Source: CAZBLP01 sp964492825 (GTDB lineage: Bacteria; DYJV01). From it: DNA of 20,281 nt. Position 1 is the first letter of the stretch; each line of letters starts with the position of its first letter. This document shows, in pieces, positions 14,772 to 20,281 of this stretch. The notes under the pieces were generated by a model. That model worked only from the letters and a program-made list of their open reading frames with translations. It was not told the DNA's origin and ran no database searches. The DNA is taken from the NCBI GenBank assembly GCA_964492825.1, contig CAZBLP010000040.1, forward strand, positions 1 to 20,281, given 5' to 3'. A program made the position numbers and the translations under genes.

Positions 14772-15875
14772 ATGAGACGGGTAATTTTAGGAGTAATTTT
14801 TTTATGTTTTATGTTTGCAACATTTTTAAATGCAAAAATGATTAGGAGTTGCGATAGCTTTTTGTTTTTAGTGGATGAATCTGCATCAATGCAAGATGTT
14901 TACAAAAATAGCAAAAAAATCAAAATTGAAAAGGATATTCTCAAGAAAATTAATAAAAGTATTCCTGATATTAATTATTTAAGTGCAATGAGGGTGTTTT
15001 CTTACAAAACAGCGTATAAAACTGATTCATTATATGCTGTTTCCGATTATGACAGGATGAAGATGTGTAATGCGTGTGAAAAAATAAAGAATTTTCATAA
15101 ATGGACATCTATTGGATTTGGTTTGTATGATTCTCAAAAAGATCTGAAAAAAATGAAAGGAATTAAACATTTGGTAATTTTTTCAGATGGAAATGAAAAT
15201 GCAACATATGATGCTCCTGACAAAGTAGCAGCACAATTGCACAATAAATTTCCAAATCTTTGTATTTTTGCAGTTCAAATAGGAAACAGTCAATATGGAA
15301 AAAAAGTTTTATCACAAACTGTGAAAGCAGCAGGATGCGGGAAATTGTACAGTGCTGATGCACTGGAAGATAATGATGCTTTTAATGAATTTATTAAAGA
15401 TGTTTTTGGTTATGAGCAAATTGAAAAGCCGTTGCCTAAGCCTGTAGCAGGACCTAAAGATACAGACAAAGATGGTGTTTATGATCAGTATGATAAATGT
15501 CCTGGTACCCCTATAGGAGCACCTGTTGATTCTTATGGTTGCTGGAATATACCAAATATTTACTTTAATTTTGATAAATACACAATAAACCAGAAATATT
15601 TAAATATTATTAAAGATGTTTCCAATGTAATCAAGAAAAATCCATCTCTTAAATTATGCATCAAAGGTTATACAGATAGTTGTGGTACTGAAAAATACAA
15701 CCTGAAATTATCTAAAAACAGAGCAGAAAAAGTTAAAAATGAGTTTATTAAAAATTCAATTTGTCCATGCAGGTTAAAAGTTAAATACTTCGGAGAAAAA
15801 TATCCTGCTGCAACAAATAAAACAAAAGAAGGCAGAGCACTAAACAGAAGAGTTGAATTAAAAGTTATAAAATAA
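14772..15875 (+). CDS. Exported vWA - TSP3 - OmpA-domain envelope protein, cysteine-rich
   Basis: This 367-residue protein has a signal peptide (about 1-21, cleavage after LNA). A von Willebrand A domain follows (about 28-212) with the MIDAS motif D35-x-S37-x-S39 and HLVIFSDGNEN (133-143). A single thrombospondin type 3-like calcium repeat (DTDKDGVYDQYDKCPGTP, 230-247) comes next, then an OmpA/Pal peptidoglycan-binding domain (about 262-367) in GYTDSCGTEKYNLKLSKNRAE. D302 and R317, the pair that grips diaminopimelate, have the normal 15-residue spacing. The mature part has eleven cysteines (27, 99, 102, 164, 189, 243, 257, 296, 304, 331, 333), unusual outside the TSP3 loop. There is no lipobox cysteine just after the signal, so it is soluble periplasmic or held by the cell wall. 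A GGGGG-rich ribosome-binding site precedes the ATG. It follows ahbD by 50 bp. The vWA ligand is unknown. Confidence 0.85.
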   Translation: MRRVILGVIFLCFMFATFLNAKMIRSCDSFLFLVDESASMQDVYKNSKKIKIEKDILKKINKSIPDINYLSAMRVFSYKTAYKTDSLYAVSDYDRMKMCNACEKIKNFHKWTSIGFGLYDSQKDLKKMKGIKHLVIFSDGNENATYDAPDKVAAQLHNKFPNLCIFAVQIGNSQYGKKVLSQTVKAAGCGKLYSADALEDNDAFNEFIKDVFGYEQIEKPLPKPVAGPKDTDKDGVYDQYDKCPGTPIGAPVDSYGCWNIPNIYFNFDKYTINQKYLNIIKDVSNVIKKNPSLKLCIKGYTDSCGTEKYNLKLSKNRAEKVKNEFIKNSICPCRLKVKYFGEKYPAATNKTKEGRALNRRVELKVIK

Positions 15876-16050
15876 AAATAAAATATTCATCACTTTAGAT
15901 ACAGAATAAAATATTAAATTTTCAATTTGTGTTATCTTTTGTTGCTGATCAGAAGAGGCGAACACACAGGTTCGCCTCTTTAATAGAAATCAATTCATAA
16001 AGTGTTCATTATTTATAGATTAGTACTCAATAATTAAGAGAGGAGCATCT
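15876..16050 (+). other. Intergenic leader between the vWA/OmpA gene and azgA
   Basis: This AT-rich 175-bp gap holds one obvious element, the hairpin at 15953-15980, plus an 8-bp palindrome CTGATCAG at 15945-15952. A weak TATAGA at 16014-16019 could be a -10 box for azgA but lacks a convincing -35. GAGAGGAG at 16038-16045 is the azgA ribosome-binding site. I looked for the conserved core of a purine riboswitch, which would suit a purine permease, and do not see it. Confidence 0.5.
15953..15980 (+). terminator. Strong GC-rich hairpin, probable terminator of the perR-ahbD-vWA/OmpA unit
   Basis: AAGAGGCGAAC (15953-15963) pairs perfectly with GTTCGCCTCTT (15970-15980) around a 6-base loop, giving an 11-bp stem with a GC core far above local composition. 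The tail after the stem (TAATAG) is poor in T, so termination may rely mainly on the T bases at the base of the stem or on Rho. An mRNA end-protecting or processing hairpin is the alternative. Confidence 0.6.
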
Positions 16051-17346
16051 ATGAAAATTTTTAATTTCAGGAAATATAACACTACAATATCTCAAGAGAT
16101 TTTAGCAGGAGTTACAACTTTTTGCACAATGGCTTATATTATAGTTGTAAATCCTAAAATTCTCGAAGTAGCTGGTATGCCTTTTGGTGCTTCAATGGTT
16201 GCCACTATTTTAACAGCTTTTTTTGGTTGCATGGCTATGGGATTATATGCCAACAGGCCTTTTGCAATAGCACCTTATATGGGAGCTAATGCATTTATTG
16301 CTTTTACGGTTGTTAAAATTTTAGGTTTTACCTGGCAACAAGCGCTTGGCGCTGTATTTATAAGCGGCGTTCTTTTTACTCTTTTAACATTGTTTAAATT
16401 AAGGTCATGGCTTGCAAATGCCATTCCTGAATGTTTAAAAATAGCTTTCTCTGTTGGTATTGGTTTGTTTTTGACATTTATAGGTCTAAATCAGGCAGGA
16501 ATAGTAGTATTAGGCGTTCCGGGTGCTCCTGTTAAAATAGGCAATATTACATCACCTCAGGTCCTACTTGCAATTCTTGGTTTTTTAATTATGTCAGTTT
16601 TAATGGTTAAAAAAGTAAAAGGTTCAATATTATTATCAATACTATTTATTACCTTTTTATCTTTTGTTTTTAATTTAAATCCATTACCAAAACATTTTTT
16701 CAGTTTACCGCCTTCTCTGGCAGATACGTTTTTTAAACTTGACATTAAAGGTGCTCTTACAATAAGTTTTTTCCCTGTAATTTTAACTTTGCTTATTATG
16801 GATTTTGTAGATACAATGGGGACATTAATAGGAGTGGCTTATTTAGGTGGTTTTCTTGATGAAAAAGGAGAATTGCCTGAAATAGAAAAACCTATGCTAT
16901 GTGATGCTTGTTCTACTGTGTTTGCTTCTATAGTGGGTACCACCACAGCTGGTGCATATATTGAGTCTGCTACTGGTATTGAAGCTGGTGGCAAAACAGG
17001 ATTTGCATCTATAATTACAGGCGCTCTCTTTTTATTGTCATTATTTTTTGCACCGATTTTATCTAAAATTCCTGCTTATGCTTATGGTCCTGCACTTATT
17101 ATGGTGGGAGTGTTAATGTTTTCTCCTGTTTCTCAGCTTAATTTCAAAGATCTTTCTGAAATAATACCTTCATTTATGACAATAGTGTTAATTTGTTTTA
17201 CTTATGATATTGGCATTGGTATTACTGCTGGTTTTATAGTGTATGTTTTTGTAAAAATTGTTTCAGGTAAAATAAAAGATATATCAAGCGGTATGTGGGT
17301 GTTATCAATGTTATCTTTAATTTTTTACATTTTTAATCCGCATTAA
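16051..17346 (+). CDS. AzgA/PbuG-type purine base permease
   Basis: This 431-residue, 12- to 14-helix membrane transporter belongs to the AzgA branch of the NCS2 nucleobase permeases (COG2252), which take up adenine, guanine and hypoxanthine with protons. Signature stretches are EILAGVTTFCTMAYIIVVNP at the N-terminus, APYMGANAFIAF (about 74-85), FVDTMGTLIGVAYLGG (about 251-266), and CDACSTVFASIVGTTTAGAY followed by ESATGIEAGGKTGF, the substrate-binding region in helices 8-10. The closing PALIMVGVLM and the short C-terminal tail are normal. Exact base preference cannot be read from sequence. It looks like a single-gene unit: a hairpin precedes it, a GAGAGGAG ribosome-binding site lies 5 bp before the ATG, and its 3' end meets the larA-like gene convergently 3 bp away. 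Confidence 0.9.
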   Translation: MKIFNFRKYNTTISQEILAGVTTFCTMAYIIVVNPKILEVAGMPFGASMVATILTAFFGCMAMGLYANRPFAIAPYMGANAFIAFTVVKILGFTWQQALGAVFISGVLFTLLTLFKLRSWLANAIPECLKIAFSVGIGLFLTFIGLNQAGIVVLGVPGAPVKIGNITSPQVLLAILGFLIMSVLMVKKVKGSILLSILFITFLSFVFNLNPLPKHFFSLPPSLADTFFKLDIKGALTISFFPVILTLLIMDFVDTMGTLIGVAYLGGFLDEKGELPEIEKPMLCDACSTVFASIVGTTTAGAYIESATGIEAGGKTGFASIITGALFLLSLFFAPILSKIPAYAYGPALIMVGVLMFSPVSQLNFKDLSEIIPSFMTIVLICFTYDIGIGITAGFIVYVFVKIVSGKIKDISSGMWVLSMLSLIFYIFNPH

Positions 17347-17360
17347 AAATTATTTTTTTA
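17329..17360 (+). terminator. AT-only hairpin with T-run at the end of azgA
   Basis: ATTTTTAAT (17329-17337) pairs with ATTAAAAAT (17342-17350) around a CCGC loop and is followed by TATTTTTTTA. The arms enclose the azgA stop codon and touch the stop of the convergent gene. The all-AT stem is weak but the T-run after it fits an intrinsic terminator in the plus direction; the opposite strand has no T-run after the stem. Confidence 0.45.
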
Positions 17361-18630
17361 TTTTAACAATAACCATTGGACCATCTGGCAAAACAGCCCA
17401 TGCAGCATTATTGCCATACATTGATAAAAGTTTTTTTACTGCGCTTTCAATTGAACTAACAGGATTAAAAAAATATTTTTTTAATGTATCTTCAGGTATA
17501 CCATCGGAGTATATCCATGTAGGGTGTTTTAAGATTATCTGATAAGTTTCCTGGGCACACCACTGGTCAGGGATAAAAAATTCATTGCTCATAATTCTTT
17601 TTAAGAAATTTTCAGGTGTATCAATTAAATTTAACACTTCAATATATTCGGGACTTCCAAGTCCTTCAAAGCATTTTGAGGCAATTAGGATAACACCTCC
17701 TTGTTTTAGTACAGGAGCAACAACACTCATTCCTTTAACGGTCTGGTAAAGGTTTATATCAAGAGGTGCACCTGAATTGGTGGTTACAACAAAATCCAAC
17801 GGTTCATCAATGTATTTTATGCAATATTTTGATAAAAATTCGCATCCTTTTAAATGAGCATTAATAGGATTTCCTGCAAAAATGCCTGTGATTTCTTTTT
17901 TTGTATTTAAGGTTACATTCAGGATAAAATCAGCTCCTGCTTTTTTCATAATTTCTATACCTGCTTCATGAAAAGGGTTTCCTTCAAGAACCCCGTAAAT
18001 AGTTTTAGGATGAGCAACCATTTCTGGGCTGTGCATATATTCAAGTGTTTTTATAGAGGAAACTCCAGGTAGAATTGATTTTCTCCCTCCTGAAAATCCT
18101 GCCCACAAATGAGGTTCTATAAAGCCTGTTAAAATTTTCAAATCAGCTTTTAAATAATATTTATTTATATAAACAGGAACTTTTCCATTTCCAATATATC
18201 CGACTAATTCCATATCATCATTGTTTTTAGACATATGATTTATTATCCTGTAATTCTTGGCAATATTTTCTCCAACAAGTTTTATTAGCTCTTCCCCTTC
18301 ATTTGGTCTGTGGATACCAGTAGCAATTAAAATATTTATGTTTTTTCTTTTTATACCAGCTTGTTCCAATGTTTTTAGAATAGGAGGTAAAATAATTTTG
18401 TTAGGAACAGGTCTTGTAATGTCGCTAATAACTATTACAGCGTTGTTTTTATTTTTTGCAATATCATAAAGAGGCTTTGAATCTATGGGGTTATTTATCA
18501 TTTCATAAAGTCTGTTATCAATATTTCCAATAACAGATGGTTCATCTGGAGTAATTATACCTTTAAAATTTGGTGTTTCCGGCAGTTCAACTTTTAATCC
18601 ATCAAATCCGTATTTTAAATTTACTTTCAT
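17350..18630 (-). CDS. larA: LarA-family nickel-pincer racemase (lactate racemase-like)
   Basis: This 426-residue protein carries the LarA catalytic set: SDITRPVPN (69-77, with D70 and R73), ATGIHRP (103-109, H107), EPHLWAGFSGGRKSILPG (172-189, with H174 and K184) and H200. These positions correspond to H108, H174, K184 and H200 of Lactiplantibacillus plantarum LarA, where K184 binds the nickel pincer (NPN) cofactor covalently and the histidines do the proton/hydride chemistry. LarA interconverts D- and L-lactate, but the family also holds racemases and epimerases for other 2-hydroxyacids, so the substrate is inferred. The neighbouring GlcD-type oxidase and TRAP transporter favour lactate or a similar hydroxyacid. 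AAGGAG precedes the ATG. The cofactor makers LarB, LarC and LarE are not in the window. A 100-N gap separates it from glcD. Confidence 0.85.
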   Translation of the reverse strand: MKVNLKYGFDGLKVELPETPNFKGIITPDEPSVIGNIDNRLYEMINNPIDSKPLYDIAKNKNNAVIVISDITRPVPNKIILPPILKTLEQAGIKRKNINILIATGIHRPNEGEELIKLVGENIAKNYRIINHMSKNNDDMELVGYIGNGKVPVYINKYYLKADLKILTGFIEPHLWAGFSGGRKSILPGVSSIKTLEYMHSPEMVAHPKTIYGVLEGNPFHEAGIEIMKKAGADFILNVTLNTKKEITGIFAGNPINAHLKGCEFLSKYCIKYIDEPLDFVVTTNSGAPLDINLYQTVKGMSVVAPVLKQGGVILIASKCFEGLGSPEYIEVLNLIDTPENFLKRIMSNEFFIPDQWCAQETYQIILKHPTWIYSDGIPEDTLKKYFFNPVSSIESAVKKLLSMYGNNAAWAVLPDGPMVIVKIKK

Positions 18631-18648
18631 TTTTTGCTCCTTGTTTTT

Positions 18649-18748
18649 NNNNNNNNNNNNNNNNNNNNNNNNNNNNNNNNNNNNNNNNNNNNNNNNNNNN
18701 NNNNNNNNNNNNNNNNNNNNNNNNNNNNNNNNNNNNNNNNNNNNNNNN
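18649..18748. other. Assembly gap (100 Ns)
   Basis: Exactly 100 N bases, the usual placeholder for a scaffold gap of unknown size. It lies 18 bp upstream of larA and 39 bp after the glcD stop. The real distance may be larger and could hide one or more genes of the same operon. Confidence 0.98.
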
Positions 18749-18787
18749 AATTATTCATTCTCAATTCTCTGTTATATCTACGGAAAA
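18749..18787 (-). other. Sequence after glcD; possible start of a gene lost in the gap
   Basis: Thirty-nine bases remain between the gap and the glcD stop. On the minus strand they hold an ATG at 18756-18758, followed by an AAT codon and then the gap. A weak GAGAATTGAGA purine stretch lies just before it. This could be the first codon of a gene continuing into the gap (an Fe-S partner of GlcD would be typical), but two codons are not evidence of a gene. Confidence 0.2.
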
Positions 18788-20173
18788 TTATTCTTCAAAA
18801 TCAAAAATCTTTCCTGGATTGAGTATCCCTTTTGGGTCAAAAGCATTTTTTACTCTTCGCAGTATTTCTATTTCATTATCCCCAAGTTGCAAATTTAAAT
18901 AAGGTGCTGCTGTTATTCCAACGCCATGTTCACCTGTTAATGAACCGCCAAGAGCAATTGCTTCTCTATAAAACCTTTCAAGAAGTTCATTGGCATTAAC
19001 AAGGTCTTCAAAGGATGATTTGTGATAAATAATTGTGATGTGTAAATTTCCATCACCAGCATGTCCGTAGGTTGCAACCTCGCATTTATACTCTTTTGCA
19101 AGTTTGTGTATATTTTTTACATACTCAGGTAGATAATATCTTGGTACAACAATATCTGCTTCAAGCTGGTCTCCACTTTTTGCTTTTAAAGAAGGTAAAG
19201 ATTCTCTTCTTATTATCCAGAATCTATCGGCTTCTTCGTCATTTTTTGCAAGCCTAAATTCTTTGGCACCAACTGCTTTATATATTTCAAGTATTTTTTC
19301 TGCTTCATTTTCAACGGCAAGTTTATTGCCGTCAATCTCAACAAGTATCATTGCTTCTGCATCAGGAAGCTCTACGTTGAGATAATCTTCCACTGCTTTC
19401 ATGGTAATTCTATCCATAAATTCAATGGCTGTTGGCACAATACCTTTTTGGAAAATTTTAACTACAAGATCAGCACCTTTTGTCATATCATCAAAATATC
19501 CTATTAATGTTCTTTTAGCTTCTGGCAATGGTAATAATTTTACTATTATTTTGCAAATAATTGCAAGAGTGCCTTCTGAACCGACAAACAGTCTGACTAT
19601 ATCATATCCTGTTACATCTTTAATGTTTTTACCTCCGAATTTTACAATTTTGCCATTAGCCAAAACAGCTTCAAGTCCGAGAATATAATCTTTTGTAACA
19701 CCATATTTAACAGCTCTTGTATATCCTGCATTTTCTGCAACATTTCCGCCGATTGTGCTTTCAACTGTGCTTGATGGATCAGGTGGGAAAAAGAGTCCTC
19801 TTTCTCTTATAGCTTTTTGAAAATCAGCGGCAACTACTCCTGGCTCAACAGTTGCAGTATAGTTTTTCTCATCAATTTCAATAATTTCTTTCATGTTTTT
19901 AAAAGAGAGAATTATTCCTCCTTTTACAGGTAAACAACCTCCGCTTAATCCGGTTTTACCACCTTGAGGTGTTACAGGGATGTTGTTTTCATAGCAAATT
20001 TCCATAATTTTTGATATCTGTTCTGTATTTAAAGGAGTTATAACAGCATCAGGCAAATAGTGCCTTTCTGTTGCGTCATAGTCAAAATGAACTAACGTCT
20101 CTTTATCAGTAAAAATATTATTGAGCCCCACAATATTTTCCAATTGTTTGATAATATCTTCTTTGATATTCAT
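18788..20173 (-). CDS. GlcD-type FAD-linked 2-hydroxyacid (D-lactate/glycolate) oxidase subunit
   Basis: This 461-residue flavoprotein has a PCMH-type FAD-binding domain (about 38-215) with TPQGGKTGLSGGCLP (68-82), PPDPSSTVESTIGGNVAENAG (130-150) and VTGYDIVRLFVGSEGTL (187-203). The FAD-oxidase C-terminal domain follows, with GHAGDGNLH (370-378), the flavin-near GEHGVG (414-419) and LNPGK (451-455). This is the family of GlcD, bacterial D-lactate dehydrogenases and D-2-hydroxyglutarate dehydrogenase. Context favours D-lactate: it lies 18 bp after a TRAP transporter gene and upstream of a LarA-type racemase, so L- and D-lactate could both be oxidised to pyruvate. GlcD proteins usually hand electrons to an Fe-S partner (GlcF type), not seen here but possibly in the gap. 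A strong GGGGG-rich ribosome-binding site precedes the ATG. Confidence 0.9.
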   Translation of the reverse strand: MNIKEDIIKQLENIVGLNNIFTDKETLVHFDYDATERHYLPDAVITPLNTEQISKIMEICYENNIPVTPQGGKTGLSGGCLPVKGGIILSFKNMKEIIEIDEKNYTATVEPGVVAADFQKAIRERGLFFPPDPSSTVESTIGGNVAENAGYTRAVKYGVTKDYILGLEAVLANGKIVKFGGKNIKDVTGYDIVRLFVGSEGTLAIICKIIVKLLPLPEAKRTLIGYFDDMTKGADLVVKIFQKGIVPTAIEFMDRITMKAVEDYLNVELPDAEAMILVEIDGNKLAVENEAEKILEIYKAVGAKEFRLAKNDEEADRFWIIRRESLPSLKAKSGDQLEADIVVPRYYLPEYVKNIHKLAKEYKCEVATYGHAGDGNLHITIIYHKSSFEDLVNANELLERFYREAIALGGSLTGEHGVGITAAPYLNLQLGDNEIEILRRVKNAFDPKGILNPGKIFDFEE

Positions 20174-20191
20174 AATTCCCCCTTTTTTTCT

Positions 20192-20281
20192 TTACTGCCC
20201 AAATATAACTTTTGGCAGATATAATATAATATCTGGCCAGACAACGCAAGCAATAACAGTTGCAGCCTGAAGCAATACAAA
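20192..20281 (-). CDS. TRAP transporter large permease (DctM-type), C-terminal end only
   Basis: An open minus-strand frame enters from the right edge and ends at TAA (20192-20194), giving 29 residues: a hydrophobic stretch (LLQAATVIACVVWPDI) and then ILYLPKVIFGQ. A last membrane helix followed by a short ILYLPK-type tail is the usual end of DctM/SiaM large TRAP subunits, which often precede 2-hydroxyacid oxidation genes. It ends 18 bp before the glcD start, consistent with one operon importing a hydroxyacid. With only 29 residues the family call rests on this short pattern and on context; another permease is possible. Confidence 0.55.
   Translation of the reverse strand, partial: FVLLQAATVIACVVWPDIILYLPKVIFGQ

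Noticed and set aside
15876..16050. Possible purine riboswitch upstream of the purine permease
   Set aside because: The conserved three-way-junction core and paired loops are not recognisable; only the single perfect hairpin is present.
18570..18902. Plus-strand frames running through the N stretch
   Set aside because: They exist only because the Ns contain no stop codons; antisense to larA and glcD.
1..20281. CRISPR arrays, tRNA or rRNA genes, insertion sequences
   Set aside because: No regularly spaced repeats, cloverleaf-like GC-rich stretches, rRNA signatures or transposase motifs were seen on either strand.

Overview
This is a strongly AT-rich window from a Gram-negative, probably anaerobic bacterium. 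Gram-negative is indicated by LapA/LapB-type proteins (control of lipopolysaccharide synthesis) and by a periplasmic OmpA-domain protein. An anaerobic or microaerobic life is suggested by a PerR-type peroxide regulator, a heme synthase of the siroheme (Ahb) route, a 2-hydroxyacyl-CoA-dehydratase-family Fe-S protein, two radical SAM enzymes and lactate-oxidation genes. The base composition and gene mix would fit a lineage near Deferribacterota, but that assignment is an impression, not a result. There is no sign of phage, IS elements or CRISPR; the window reads as chromosomal backbone.

Layout. (1) 1-6659, plus strand: a tight run of the end of lapA, lapB, recG, a XerC/D-type recombinase, pabB and pabC. 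Most junctions overlap or nearly touch. The run couples envelope control, DNA recombination and p-aminobenzoate (folate) synthesis. (2) 6635-13049, minus strand: one five-gene operon read right to left: DUF2059 exported protein, rodA, an 881-residue fusion of an EndoQ-like PHP endonuclease with a UvrD-type helicase, an orphan 2-hydroxyacyl-CoA-dehydratase/double-cubane-family protein, and a COG0731 radical SAM protein. Junctions are 3 bp, a 1-bp overlap, 16 bp and 4 bp. Its 3' end overlaps pabC convergently by 25 bp. (3) 13050-15875, plus strand: a divergent perR with a palindrome over its own -10 box, then ahbD (heme b synthase), then a cysteine-rich vWA/TSP3/OmpA envelope protein. (4) 15876-17360: a GC-rich hairpin, then an AzgA-type purine permease ending in an AT-only hairpin with a T-run. 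(5) 17350-20281, minus strand: the tail of a TRAP transporter large subunit, a GlcD-type FAD oxidase, a 100-N assembly gap, and a LarA-family nickel-pincer racemase, which together look like a lactate (2-hydroxyacid) uptake and oxidation operon.

Most notable: the EndoQ-UvrD fusion, whose helicase half has almost no 2B subdomain, and the two-gene unit of a lone dehydratase-family protein plus a radical SAM protein. The perR operator and the perR/ahbD pairing are also worth a look. The assembly gap falls exactly where an Fe-S partner of GlcD would be expected.
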